A stretch of DNA of 32,662 nt from Deltaproteobacteria bacterium (lineage in GTDB: Bacteria; Desulfobacterota; GWC2-55-46; UBA9637). The notes beneath the pieces were generated by a model. That model ran no database searches and was not told the origin of the DNA. It saw nothing but the letters and a program-made list of their open reading frames with translations. The stretch's first letter is position 1; each line of letters opens with the position of its first letter. A program made the translations under genes and the position numbers. The DNA lies in contig JACRNJ010000047.1 in the NCBI GenBank assembly GCA_016219285.1, forward strand, positions 1-32,662, read 5' to 3'. Below, in pieces: positions 23,163 to 30,730 of the stretch.

Positions 23163-23531
23163 ATGGGATTTTCAAGAATAGTTATTGCAGTTTTTTTGGC
23201 AGTTTCGCTTATGGCAATGCCTGTATTTGCTGATGAAAAGCACGGTGCAACAAGCGGAGGCATGATGGGCGAACATGGCATGATGGGTGAGGGGATGATG
23301 GGCAGCAAGATGATGGGAGAGCATCACAAGATGATGCAGGATACGATGGGCATGATGAAGGAGATGATGGAGATGATGAAAAATATGTTTCCTGCGCCAG
23401 GCGATGTACAGAAGAAAAGGCTTGACGAAATGATGATGAAGATGGATGGGATGATGAAGATGCACGATGAGATGTTTAAAAAGAAGGAAGAGATGAAGAA
23501 GAAAAAGATGGAAGAAAAGAAGGGGATGTAA
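23163..23531 (+). CDS. Met/His-rich secreted metal-binding protein, copy 1
   Basis: A 122-residue protein with a signal peptide (ending MPVFA-DEKHG). The mature part is built of GMMGEHGMMGE-type units and a long helix with MMKEMMEMMKNM and a Lys/Glu-rich end (KKKEEMKKKK). Such Met/His clusters bind Cu(I) or Ag(I), as in PcoE/SilE-type periplasmic buffers, although no overall family was recognised. The ribosome site AAAGGAGGTGATA is an almost complete match to the 16S rRNA 3' end, predicting high expression. A paralogue with the same ribosome site and trailing DNA lies at 30731-31090. Confidence 0.85.
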   Translation: MGFSRIVIAVFLAVSLMAMPVFADEKHGATSGGMMGEHGMMGEGMMGSKMMGEHHKMMQDTMGMMKEMMEMMKNMFPAPGDVQKKRLDEMMMKMDGMMKMHDEMFKKKEEMKKKKMEEKKGM

Positions 23532-23627
23532 GCGGTTTGCGGGTGGGTGGCCATCCAGCTCAGTTGCCCTCTTTGCCACGATATGCTGTTTGAATGTTAT
23601 TAAATCTTAAAAATTTTTGGAGGCAGT

Positions 23628-23855
23628 ATGGAAATTGTAATGGGTATAGTATTGGCTGTTATGATAATTGGGTTTGTTTCAGGAGGCGGGATGATGGGCG
23701 GGATGATGGGCGGCCACGATAAAGATAAGCAGAAACAGGAGCATGTTATAAAGGACAATGGTCATAAGAAAAGCGACTGTAAGGCAGCCGGAGATGATCA
23801 GAAAGATAACGCTGCAGATAAGGACAATACTAATTGTGAAGAAATAAAAAAATAA
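23628..23855 (+). CDS. Small one-helix protein with Gly/Met stretch, copy 1
   Basis: A 75-residue protein: one N-terminal helix (VMGIVLAVMIIGFVSG), then GGGMMGGMMGGHD, then a very polar Lys/Asp tail with two Cys and two His. TTGGAGG precedes the ATG. Two other genes here (26069 and 27639) have the same plan: helix, Gly/Met/His/Cys patch, charged tail. No named family was recognised. The Met/His patch next to the membrane suggests metal binding at the membrane surface. Confidence 0.72.
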   Translation: MEIVMGIVLAVMIIGFVSGGGMMGGMMGGHDKDKQKQEHVIKDNGHKKSDCKAAGDDQKDNAADKDNTNCEEIKK

Positions 23856-24042
23856 CTATATAAAGGCATTTTTTCAGTATCAACTAACTATCCCTAAACT
23901 CAATTGTTTTCAGGGATGCGCTATATGTGAAACATTCATGAGCCTTTGGCTCTCAAAAGATAATAAAAATCGGTAGTCGCACCCTTTATGGGTGCGTTTG
24001 CGCAGGCATAAAGCCTGCGGCTACCACTATTGGGATTTTCAG
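23856..24042. other. Gap with REPIN-like element before the ICMT-HtrA gene
   Basis: Contains a GAGCC-TTTG-GCTC hairpin (about 23940-23953) and the GTAG double hairpin at 23973-24024. The ORF track begins the next gene at a GTG inside this repeat, which is unlikely to be the true start. Confidence 0.5.
23973..24024. repeat. REPIN-like double hairpin B (GTAG-headed)
   Basis: GTAGTC then CGCACCC-TTTAT-GGGTGCG, a TTTG link, CGCAGGC-ATAAA-GCCTGCG then GCTAC. The two halves are inverted copies; their stems differ (ACCC/GGGT versus AGGC/GCCT) but each remains fully paired. The layout matches element A at 7282-7336. Confidence 0.8.
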
Positions 24043-25731
24043 GTGAAAACGACAATCTATCTTTTATTGGCTTTTACTGTTGCATCTCTGTCTGTTTTCT
24101 ATCTCGGCACGGCAGGTATGGTGGCAGTAATATTTTTCATAATAACAGGATTTGCATTAGTCGGCGCCAGCGCCTTTACTGCTTATTACTCAAAATTATT
24201 GGGTGAAAAAGGCGGCCAGCTCGCTACTATTATTTTAAGGAATCTCCTTGGCATCCCTTTGTGGTTTACAGGCTTTGTCCTCGCATGGCTTGAACCGTCA
24301 CCCTTTCTATTTGATTCCAATATAACATTTAAGCTCATTGGGTTATTCCTGATAATTTTAGGCTCTATCCCCTTTATATGGGGACACATTGAACTTGGCT
24401 GGCGCACGCACATGCCGTCTGTAAAAGATACGCTGGTGCGGCACGGATTATATGCATATGTGCGTCATCCCATATACGCAGGTGGGTTTTTGCTCTTGGC
24501 AGGGCTTGCGCTCCTGAGACCGACATATTCTTTTGTCATCGCATGCGTGTTAGGAGAAGTCTGGCTCATGATTCAGGCAAGGCTTGAGGAGATAGACCTC
24601 CTTCAGCGTATGCCGGATTATCGGGAATATATGAAACAGGTGCCTCGTTTCATACCACGATTTCGCAAGTCCCTGCTAGTATCGGGTATATGGCTATTGT
24701 TGGTATTGTTTTATTCTTCCACAACCACCTATGCCCTTTCTCAGGAAGAAGAGGCAAATATCAAGGTATATGAGGAGATAAGCCCGAGAGTTGTAAACAT
24801 CATAAATACCACTGTCTCGTATGACTTTTTCTTTAATCCCATCCCTCAAAGTGGCGCAGGTTCTGGTTCTCTCATTGATAAGAAAGGGCATATACTTACC
24901 AACTACCATGTGGTGGAAGGTGCACAAAGGCTTGAGGTCACCCTCTTTGACGGTAGTAAATGGGAGGCAAAGTTTGTCGGTGCAGACCCTGGTAATGACT
25001 TGGCAGTCATAAGGATAGATGCCCCTCCTGATAAACTAAAGCCGCTCCCCTTTGGTGATTCTTCAGGATTAAAGGTGGGACAAAAGTTATTGGCTATTGG
25101 CAATCCATTTGGTCTTGAACGGACACTTACTGTTGGGATTGTGAGCTCTCTTGGGAGAACAATGAGGGCTGCTAATGGAAGACTCATGAGGAGGATAATA
25201 CAGACCGATGCGGCTATAAATCCAGGGAATTCAGGAGGCCCACTTTTGGATAGTAATGGCAAGATGATTGGTGTCAATTCTGCCATCATTAGTCCTGTGG
25301 GTGCCAGTGTGGGGATTGGTTTTGCAGTCCCTGTGAATACTGTAAGGAGTGTTGTGTCGCAGTTGATAGAGAAGGGCCGTGTAGCAAGACCATGGCTTGG
25401 CATAACTGGACAGGATATAAACGCTGATATTGCGAGATTATTAAAACTGCCATCAGAAGGAGTTCTCATTGCAGAGATTGTAAATGGCAGTCCTGCAGAT
25501 AAGGCAGGTATCAGAGGAGGTAAAAGGATTGTAAGGACAGGAAACCTCCAGGTAGTTATCGGAGGCGATATGATAGTTGGTATTAGTGGAAAGACTATCA
25601 GGACAATGGATGAGTTAGTAGAGGATATAGAGTCAATGGCAGTAGGGCAGTCTATTGATGTTACTATTATGAGGGGTAGTCAGAGGAAGACTGTCAAGGT
25701 CTATCTCTCGGAGATGCCTCCTGAACAATAA
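24043..25731 (+). CDS. Fusion: ICMT-like membrane methyltransferase + HtrA-type serine protease with PDZ
   Basis: A 562-residue protein from GTG 24043. Residues 1-205 hold about five helices with the isoprenylcysteine/phospholipid methyltransferase signature LYAYVRHPIYAGGFLLLAG and the end EYMKQVPRFIPRF. A further helix (about 208-228, ending TYALSQEE) leads to a trypsin-like domain with His289 (TNYHVVEGA), Asp319 (GNDLAVIRI) and Ser397 (NPGNSGGPLL); the spacing matches DegP/DegS. One PDZ domain ends the protein (about 455-555). The frame is open throughout. The protease should face the periplasm. The fusion is unusual and may link membrane-lipid or protein modification with envelope quality control under metal stress. 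Confidence 0.88.
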   Translation: MKTTIYLLLAFTVASLSVFYLGTAGMVAVIFFIITGFALVGASAFTAYYSKLLGEKGGQLATIILRNLLGIPLWFTGFVLAWLEPSPFLFDSNITFKLIGLFLIILGSIPFIWGHIELGWRTHMPSVKDTLVRHGLYAYVRHPIYAGGFLLLAGLALLRPTYSFVIACVLGEVWLMIQARLEEIDLLQRMPDYREYMKQVPRFIPRFRKSLLVSGIWLLLVLFYSSTTTYALSQEEEANIKVYEEISPRVVNIINTTVSYDFFFNPIPQSGAGSGSLIDKKGHILTNYHVVEGAQRLEVTLFDGSKWEAKFVGADPGNDLAVIRIDAPPDKLKPLPFGDSSGLKVGQKLLAIGNPFGLERTLTVGIVSSLGRTMRAANGRLMRRIIQTDAAINPGNSGGPLLDSNGKMIGVNSAIISPVGASVGIGFAVPVNTVRSVVSQLIEKGRVARPWLGITGQDINADIARLLKLPSEGVLIAEIVNGSPADKAGIRGGKRIVRTGNLQVVIGGDMIVGISGKTIRTMDELVEDIESMAVGQSIDVTIMRGSQRKTVKVYLSEMPPEQ

Positions 25732-25762
25732 TGGCTGATAAATCTTTGTGAGGGTAGATGGA

Positions 25763-25966
25763 ATGGCAAAGGACCCTATATGCGGAATGGATGTTGATGA
25801 GAGGGATGCGCAGTTTATGACCCACATCGGGCATGAGACATTATACTTTTGTTCAAAGGTCTGTCAGGAGAGATTTGAGATAAAGGAAGGTATCATAAAG
25901 GAACCTAAAAAATGGTGGCAGAGGATATTAAAAGAGCCAAAAGAAAAGCCCCCGAAATGCCATTGA
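25763..25966 (+). CDS. YHS-domain metal-binding protein with KCH tail, copy 1
   Basis: A 67-residue protein. The YHS domain (1-42) has KDPICGMDVD and YFCSKVCQERF with three Cys, a fold that binds soft metals and is often found in Cu/Ag ATPases. The second part is a distinct basic tail with two Trp (EPKKWWQRILKEPKEKPPKC) ending in Cys-His. The ATG at 25763 is chosen over the track start (25748) since AGGG lies 8 bases before it. It is about 87% identical to the protein at 29501-29704, tail included. Confidence 0.88.
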   Translation: MAKDPICGMDVDERDAQFMTHIGHETLYFCSKVCQERFEIKEGIIKEPKKWWQRILKEPKEKPPKCH

Positions 25967-26068
25967 CTTTTTTGCAGACAGGTAAAAATATAAAGAATAA
26001 ACCACTATGTTTATTTGAAAAGGAACCATCATGATGAAAAACAGGCCCTGGCATTAACAGGAGGGAAT

Positions 26069-26242
26069 ATGAACTATTCAACACTACTAATCATAATAAT
26101 CTTTGCGCTGGTCATGTTTTTTATGCACCGTGGCGGTGGCGGCATGGGGTGCTGCGGCGGTGGCCACTCTCACAAGGGAAAAAAAGAGCAAGATAGCGAC
26201 GAAAAAGAAGATGAGAAGGAAGGAGGCCATCATCATGGATAA
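26069..26242 (+). CDS. Small one-helix protein with Gly/Cys/His stretch, copy 2
   Basis: A 57-residue protein: helix (TLLIIIIFALVMFFM), then HRGGGGMGCCGGGHSHKG, then an acidic/basic tail ending in a His triplet and Gly. AGGAGGG precedes the ATG at 26069. It overlaps the next gene by 8 bases (ATGGATAA), so translation is coupled to the M50 protease. The CC pair, His pair and terminal His run make metal binding likely. The longer track start (26015) lacks a ribosome site. Confidence 0.72.
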   Translation: MNYSTLLIIIIFALVMFFMHRGGGGMGCCGGGHSHKGKKEQDSDEKEDEKEGGHHHG

Positions 26243-27626
26243 GAAACAGGGTGACAATAAAAAATCAGGAACAACACTTCTTTTCATACTCGGCTGTCTT
26301 CTCCCTTTAATCATCCTTTTTGTTGTTTCCGGGCTTGGTTTCAGCATAAGCCCGTGGGTTTTCATCCTTATACTTTTACTATGCCCGGTTTTCTTATTCT
26401 GGATAATGGGACACGGGGATGAAATGGAAGACGTCGGAGAGTCTGATGGATCGGATGAGATCCAAAAAAAAGAAAAATCTCCTTTTGAAATAGAGAAAGA
26501 CAAGACGCTTGAGGAGATGGCCGAACTTTTTTCATGGGGTGTTTTTTTCGTAAAACGCAAAGAGGTTGCAGGAGATGCTTTTATCTTCGAAGGAAACCTG
26601 AGGGCAAGGCCCGAATCGGCTTTGGACATCTTAAAAGGCCGCTTTAAGGAGAAGTTTGGCAATAGATACCAGCTTCTTTTACAGCAGGATGCGGAAGAAA
26701 GGCCTGTCATAGTTGCCGTCCCTCTAAAAGATGTTGAAACCGGCGATAAAGCAAATAATACATCCAGCCCTTTGATAAACATAATTCTATTCCTTGCTAC
26801 TGTTGTAACGACCACCATTGCAGGGGCTTCGCATTGCGGCGTAAACCTGTTTCTTGAGCCTTCCAAATTTGCGCTCGGTCTTCCTTATGCCTTCGGCATT
26901 ATGGCTATACTCGGCATCCATGATCTCGGCCATTACATATTCGCAAGAAGGCATGGCATAGACACAACGCTTCCGTATTTCATACCAATACCATTCGGCC
27001 TCGGCACATTTGGCGCGGTTATCCGGATGAAGTCCCTTGTAAAAGACAGAAAGGCGCTCTTTGATACAGGCATAGCAGGCCCAATTGCAGGCCTTATTGT
27101 AACAATACCGCTTTTGTATTTAGGGCTTAAATATTCCACTGTTGTCAAAGACGGCAGTCAGGCAGGTGTCAGCCTCTCATCCTCGGTGCTTCTTGCGTTT
27201 ATCTCAAGGCTATCCCTCGGAGATACAGTGGCGGCAAGCCATACAGTAATCCTGCATCCGCTGGCATTTGCAGGATGGCTTGGGCTCATGATTACCGCGC
27301 TCAATCTTCTGCCTATAGGCCAGTTAGACGGCGGACATATAAGCCACGCCCTTTTCGGTAGAACAAAGGCCGGGATTATAGCTTATGTGGCTTTTTTTGC
27401 GATTATCCTCTTGGGGATATTCGTATGGTCAGGTTGGCTCATGTGGGCTATTATAGTGTTTTTCCTGTCAGGCGCAAGAGGGCTTCCGCCTGTAAATGAT
27501 GTTACGGAACTTGACCGCAAAAGGGTTGTAATCGGCACTGTTGCATTTGTTCTGTTATTTCTAATAATGTCGCCCTTGCCGCACGTATTTTACAAGACTC
27601 TTGGACTTCATTGTCCTTATCTTTAA
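26235..27626 (+). CDS. M50 (site-2 protease-like) membrane protein with HDLGH motif
   Basis: A 463-residue polytopic protein. The N-terminal third has two helices and a soluble part (KTLEEMAELFSWGVFFVKRK, FGNRYQLLLQQD) typical of EGY-like S2P relatives. The zinc site reads HDLGH (229-233) where HExGH is expected, so the catalytic Glu is Asp. The second site LLPIGQLDGGH (Asp365) is intact, as is FGLGTFGAVI. The change could lower or abolish proteolysis, or be tolerated. The ATG at 26235 with AAGGAGG upstream overlaps the preceding small gene; the track start at 26103 is too early. Base composition here seems richer in G+C than in neighbouring genes. Confidence 0.88.
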   Translation: MDKKQGDNKKSGTTLLFILGCLLPLIILFVVSGLGFSISPWVFILILLLCPVFLFWIMGHGDEMEDVGESDGSDEIQKKEKSPFEIEKDKTLEEMAELFSWGVFFVKRKEVAGDAFIFEGNLRARPESALDILKGRFKEKFGNRYQLLLQQDAEERPVIVAVPLKDVETGDKANNTSSPLINIILFLATVVTTTIAGASHCGVNLFLEPSKFALGLPYAFGIMAILGIHDLGHYIFARRHGIDTTLPYFIPIPFGLGTFGAVIRMKSLVKDRKALFDTGIAGPIAGLIVTIPLLYLGLKYSTVVKDGSQAGVSLSSSVLLAFISRLSLGDTVAASHTVILHPLAFAGWLGLMITALNLLPIGQLDGGHISHALFGRTKAGIIAYVAFFAIILLGIFVWSGWLMWAIIVFFLSGARGLPPVNDVTELDRKRVVIGTVAFVLLFLIMSPLPHVFYKTLGLHCPYL

Positions 27627-27638
27627 GGAGGTTTATTT

Positions 27639-27869
27639 ATGTCAATAGTCATGGGAGTCATGATAGTGTTTATGGTTGCAGGTTTTTTTGGTTTTGGTAT
27701 GCATCACAGCATGATGGGAGGCCGCGGGAAAGAAGAACAGAAGCAGGAAAAGGTCTTGCATGAACACGACAAAGAGATGTTGTGTCCTGAAGTAGATGGT
27801 CAAGCAGATTGTCCGTCTCATGCCATGCCGGAGAAAGAAAACAAAGGTTACTCATCGGAAGAAAAATAA
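27639..27869 (+). CDS. Small one-helix protein with Met/His stretch, copy 3
   Basis: A 76-residue protein: helix (VMGVMIVFMVAGFFGFG), then MHHSMMGGRGK, then a polar tail with two Cys and several His (EMLCPEVDGQADCPSHAM). AAGGAGG precedes the ATG, 12 bases after the M50 gene. Same plan as 23628 and 26069. The paired Cys-Pro segments may bind metal. Confidence 0.72.
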   Translation: MSIVMGVMIVFMVAGFFGFGMHHSMMGGRGKEEQKQEKVLHEHDKEMLCPEVDGQADCPSHAMPEKENKGYSSEEK

Positions 27870-27927
27870 CAGAGATGATGAAAAGGCATAGCGGCACTAT
27901 AATTAAAAACAGAAAGGAGCTATCCGC

Positions 27928-29040
27928 ATGAACGAACTGACTGAAAAAGAGAAAAGGTTCAGGGTATATCTCGTAGTGCTGGCATTCGCTCTCTTCACCG
28001 TATTCCTTTTCGGCCTGGTCTACCTTGCAACTACTCCCGCGAAAACGCTGACGATGCTATTGTCATTTTCGGGAGGCATTTCCAATATCGTCCTTCCGTG
28101 TACACTTCCCCTCGTTTTTATAATCGTCCCGCTTGCGATGTCCGCAGGCAGCGCAAAGAAAGGCTTGGGCATGGCGGTTCTGTTCGGCGCGGGGCTGACC
28201 ATAACGCTTTCCATATATGGGGCCGCAATAGCGCAGGTCGGGAAATACTTGGGGCTTGATGACGCCACGAGGATTATGTACGGGCTTGCCGGACTTGCGG
28301 CCTTAATATTCGGCCTGAGCGAATTGAAGCTTATAAAGTTTGAATTGCCCACATATATGAGGATGCCGCAGTTCATACAAAAGCAGGGGGATTATGTAAA
28401 GGTTTTCCTCCTTGGGCTGCTGTTGGGAAACGCAGGGGTCGGCTGCCCGAACCCGGTAACCTATATCATCCTTACCTTTGCGGCCACGACAGGCGATTGG
28501 GCGCAGGGGGCGTTATTGATGGCAGTAAACGGAATAGGAAGGGTGGTTCCGTTGCTCTTTTTGACCGTCCTTGGAATATTGGGGGTCAATGCTATTGGCG
28601 GTCTGACGAAAAGAATGGAGGGGATTAGAAAATTTACAGCCTGGGTCCTCGTAGTGCTGGGGGCATTTATTATATTTAACGGAATCTATGGCCATCTGTG
28701 GTATGAAGGAGGAATATTCCATGAAGGCTTGAATTATGCCTTTATGAAAATAGGCGGGAAGATGGTCGGGGAGGCTGACATAGCCATAGGACAGTTTGAA
28801 AAAAAGGTCCCCTATGTCGAGTACGGCGCATGGATGAACCTCGCGATTACTCTTATTGTAGTCTTCTGGTATTGGCTCAAATACCCGGGCTCGCGTAAAG
28901 AGGCGCTGACGGTCTTCATAATATTTCTGGTGTGGGGTCTCATCCTGTTAGATGTAGGTCTTGACGCAATGAAGCTTGCAGGTTTGTCAGAGGGTCTGCC
29001 GGAGGAGATGCTAAAGGCAATGCCATGGATGAAAAAATAA
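27928..29040 (+). CDS. CcdA/DsbD-like thiol-disulfide membrane protein
   Basis: A 370-residue membrane protein with about eight helices. Two Cys are placed as in CcdA/DsbD-beta, which pass electrons across the membrane: Cys58 in IVLPCTLPLVF and Cys173 in GVGCPNPVTYIIL. Such proteins take electrons from a cytoplasmic thioredoxin and reduce an outside partner; copper often damages this path. The thioredoxin-like gene at 29229 could be the partner but is interrupted. The C-terminus adds two helices and ends AMPWMKK. Third codon positions are richer in G/C than in flanking genes, suggesting a separate origin with the M50 gene. Confidence 0.82.
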   Translation: MNELTEKEKRFRVYLVVLAFALFTVFLFGLVYLATTPAKTLTMLLSFSGGISNIVLPCTLPLVFIIVPLAMSAGSAKKGLGMAVLFGAGLTITLSIYGAAIAQVGKYLGLDDATRIMYGLAGLAALIFGLSELKLIKFELPTYMRMPQFIQKQGDYVKVFLLGLLLGNAGVGCPNPVTYIILTFAATTGDWAQGALLMAVNGIGRVVPLLFLTVLGILGVNAIGGLTKRMEGIRKFTAWVLVVLGAFIIFNGIYGHLWYEGGIFHEGLNYAFMKIGGKMVGEADIAIGQFEKKVPYVEYGAWMNLAITLIVVFWYWLKYPGSRKEALTVFIIFLVWGLILLDVGLDAMKLAGLSEGLPEEMLKAMPWMKK

Positions 29041-29080
29041 AGCGGCAGATTAAACCAAACTGAACTGAAAGGGGGGTTTT

Positions 29081-29227
29081 ATGGCAAAGGATCCGGTTTG
29101 CGGTATGGAAGTGGATGAAAAGAAGGCGGCCAAGGTCGTATATAAAGGCAAAACATATTACTTCTGCAACGCTAGTTGCCAGTGGGCTTTTGAAGCCAAT
29201 CCGGAACAGTTTATAAAGGAGGGATAA
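29081..29227 (+). CDS. Short YHS-domain protein
   Basis: A 48-residue protein missed by the ORF track: MAKDPVCGMEVDEKKAAKVV, then TYYFCNASCQWAFEANPEQF. It is a bare YHS domain with three Cys. A GGGGGG-type ribosome site lies before the ATG. It ends one base before the thioredoxin-like gene, so the two are co-translated. Confidence 0.85.
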   Translation: MAKDPVCGMEVDEKKAAKVVYKGKTYYFCNASCQWAFEANPEQFIKEG

Positions 29228-29228
29228 C

Positions 29229-29465
29229 ATGGCTGATGTTCAGATACTTACCACTCCTTCCTGCTCGAGTTGCGCGGTTGTTAAAAGGATGCTCGATAAA
29301 ATGGGCGTGAAATATGAATTGATAGACATTACAGCAAACCCTGAGATACTACAGAAGTATCCCATAATGTCCGCCCCCGGTGTTGTTATAAACGGCAAAC
29401 TCTAATTCATTGGAGTTCCAAGGGAGAAGGAATTAGCTGAAAAGATAAAAGTGTTTAAGGGGTAA
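29229..29465 (+). pseudogene. Thioredoxin/glutaredoxin-like gene with in-frame TAA
   Basis: The frame reads MADVQILTTPSCSSCAVVKR with a CxxC redox site, then the cis-Pro segment SAPGVVINGKL. A TAA (29403-29405) then interrupts codon 59; past it the same frame continues FIGVPREKELAEKIKVFKG to a normal stop. Relatives of this kind usually have a Glu or similar at this point, and GAA to TAA is a single change. The 58-residue product lacks the last strand and helix. It could be a new pseudogene, a suppressed stop or a sequencing error. Absent from the ORF track. Confidence 0.75.
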
Positions 29466-29500
29466 TCCGGTTCCATCGGTAGAATAAAGCGGAGGTGTTT

Positions 29501-29704
29501 ATGGCAAAGGATCCTATATGCGGCATGGATGTAGATGAAAAAGACGCTAAATTTATGACCTACATCGGTCATGAAACATTCTACTTTTGCTCAAAGGTCT
29601 GTCAGGAGAGTTTTGAGGTAAAAGAAGGTCTCAGAGAGGAACCTAAAAAATGGTGGCAGAGGATATTAAAAGAGCCAAAAGAAAAGCCGCCAAAGTGTCA
29701 TTGA
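29501..29704 (+). CDS. YHS-domain metal-binding protein with KCH tail, copy 2
   Basis: A 67-residue protein with the YHS core (KDPICGMDVDEKDAKFMTYI, YFCSKVCQESF) and the same WWQRILKEPKEKPPKCH tail as 25763-25966; 58 of 67 residues agree. GGAGGTG lies just before the ATG at 29501. The pair reflects a duplication inside the island. Conservation of the odd tail in both copies implies it has a function, perhaps passing metal through its terminal Cys-His. Confidence 0.88.
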   Translation: MAKDPICGMDVDEKDAKFMTYIGHETFYFCSKVCQESFEVKEGLREEPKKWWQRILKEPKEKPPKCH

Positions 29705-29738
29705 ATTAAAACTTTTCAATGCAGGTGTGGAGGTGAAT

Positions 29739-30377
29739 ATGCACGGTGAAAACATATCATACGCTTACGGTTTATGGTCTTTGGTTATAATCAATGTTGC
29801 CCTGTTCGCATTTTTTATCTTAAGCTACTTGGCCCCGGTCAGGAAGCGGGAATGGCGTTCAATGGGAGTGACATTAGCCTTCTTTGTCGCCCTGTTTACA
29901 GAGATGTATGGTTTCCCGCTCACCATCTATATCCTTACAGGTGTCCTTGGCAGCAGGTATCCTGCGCTGAATCCATTTTCCCATGCAAGCGGACACCTAT
30001 GGCTTACATTCTTTGGCGGTGGGACTTTGATGATGACAGTCATTCATCTTATAAGCAATGGTTTAACCATTATAGGTTTTGTAATAATGTGGAATAGCTG
30101 GAAATTGATACACGGCGCAAAAGGCGGACTTGTAACAGAAGGGGCGTACGCGTATGTCAGGCATCCTCAGTATTCAGGCCTTTTTCTCATCATGCTCGGC
30201 ATGCTCATCCAGTGGCCGACGATTATAACAGCCCTGATGTTCCCTGTGCTTGTTTTTGTCTATTATCGTCTGTCAAAGAGGGAAGAAGGCGAGATGATTA
30301 AAACATTCGGAGAAGAATATAAACAATACGCAGAAAAGGTTCCGATGTTTATTCCAAGGATTGGGAAAAGGGGGTGA
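29739..30377 (+). CDS. ICMT-like membrane methyltransferase
   Basis: A 212-residue protein with about five helices and the signature AYAYVRHPQYSGLFLIMLGM near 145-165, ending EEYKQYAEKVPMFIPRI. This is the isoprenylcysteine/phospholipid methyltransferase fold that uses S-adenosylmethionine. It resembles the N-terminal domain of the fusion protein at 24043 but stands alone. ATG 29739, after GGAGG at 29729-29733, is preferred over the GTG at 29727. Bacterial members near metal genes are common; their substrate is unknown. The next YHS gene begins 4 bases later. Confidence 0.82.
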   Translation: MHGENISYAYGLWSLVIINVALFAFFILSYLAPVRKREWRSMGVTLAFFVALFTEMYGFPLTIYILTGVLGSRYPALNPFSHASGHLWLTFFGGGTLMMTVIHLISNGLTIIGFVIMWNSWKLIHGAKGGLVTEGAYAYVRHPQYSGLFLIMLGMLIQWPTIITALMFPVLVFVYYRLSKREEGEMIKTFGEEYKQYAEKVPMFIPRIGKRG

Positions 30378-30381
30378 CAAT

Positions 30382-30552
30382 ATGGCAACAGACCCGGTTT
30401 GCAGGATGAGCATAAGCGAAGAAAAGGCGGTTGAAAAGACAGAATACAAAGGGAATACCTACTATTTCTGTGGAAAAGGGTGCAAAGAGAGGTTTGAAAA
30501 AGAACCTGAAAAGTATCTTGTGGGAGAAAAGAAAGACTGGATTAAGGGGTAA
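30382..30552 (+). CDS. YHS-domain protein, fourth copy
   Basis: A 56-residue protein: MATDPVCRMSISEEKAVEKT, then TYYFCGKGCKERFEKEPEKY and a short basic end. It is a YHS domain with Arg in place of the usual Gly after the first Cys. GGGGGTGA precedes the ATG at 30382. It ends this run of metal genes before the second Met-rich protein. Confidence 0.85.
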   Translation: MATDPVCRMSISEEKAVEKTEYKGNTYYFCGKGCKERFEKEPEKYLVGEKKDWIKG

Positions 30553-30730
30553 AAGATAAATGGGATGGCGTAATCTTTGTTTTCGGTGTAGAATGTGCCG
30601 TGAAGATAAGGAAAGGGTAATTGGGCCATGGCATTGCTTCCATGACCTGAGAAGTAACGTTGCCCTTTACTGATAACTAAAACCGTTGGAGATAAGCTTT
30701 AATGCTACCACAAGAAAGGAGGTGATACAG
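30553..30730. other. Gap before second Met-rich gene
   Basis: No gene seen. AAAGGG near 30613 and CCCTTT near 30663 could pair around a loop with further short pairings. A single GTAGAA half-site at about 30590 has no partner, so a third BlaI-type operator is not supported. Confidence 0.4.

Noticed and set aside
23172-23579. Minus-strand ORFs rich in His opposite the Met-rich gene
   Set aside because: They are mirror frames of ATG-rich codons (ATG gives CAT, His). No ribosome site, and the + strand gene has a signal peptide and a strong ribosome site.
29403-29405. Selenocysteine or programmed recoding at the stop in the thioredoxin-like gene
   Set aside because: The codon is TAA, not TGA, and no SECIS-like hairpin was seen just after it. 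A nonsense change is simpler.
30553-30730. Third BlaI-type operator before the second Met-rich gene
   Set aside because: Only one half-site (GTAGAA) is present, without an inverted partner at the right distance.
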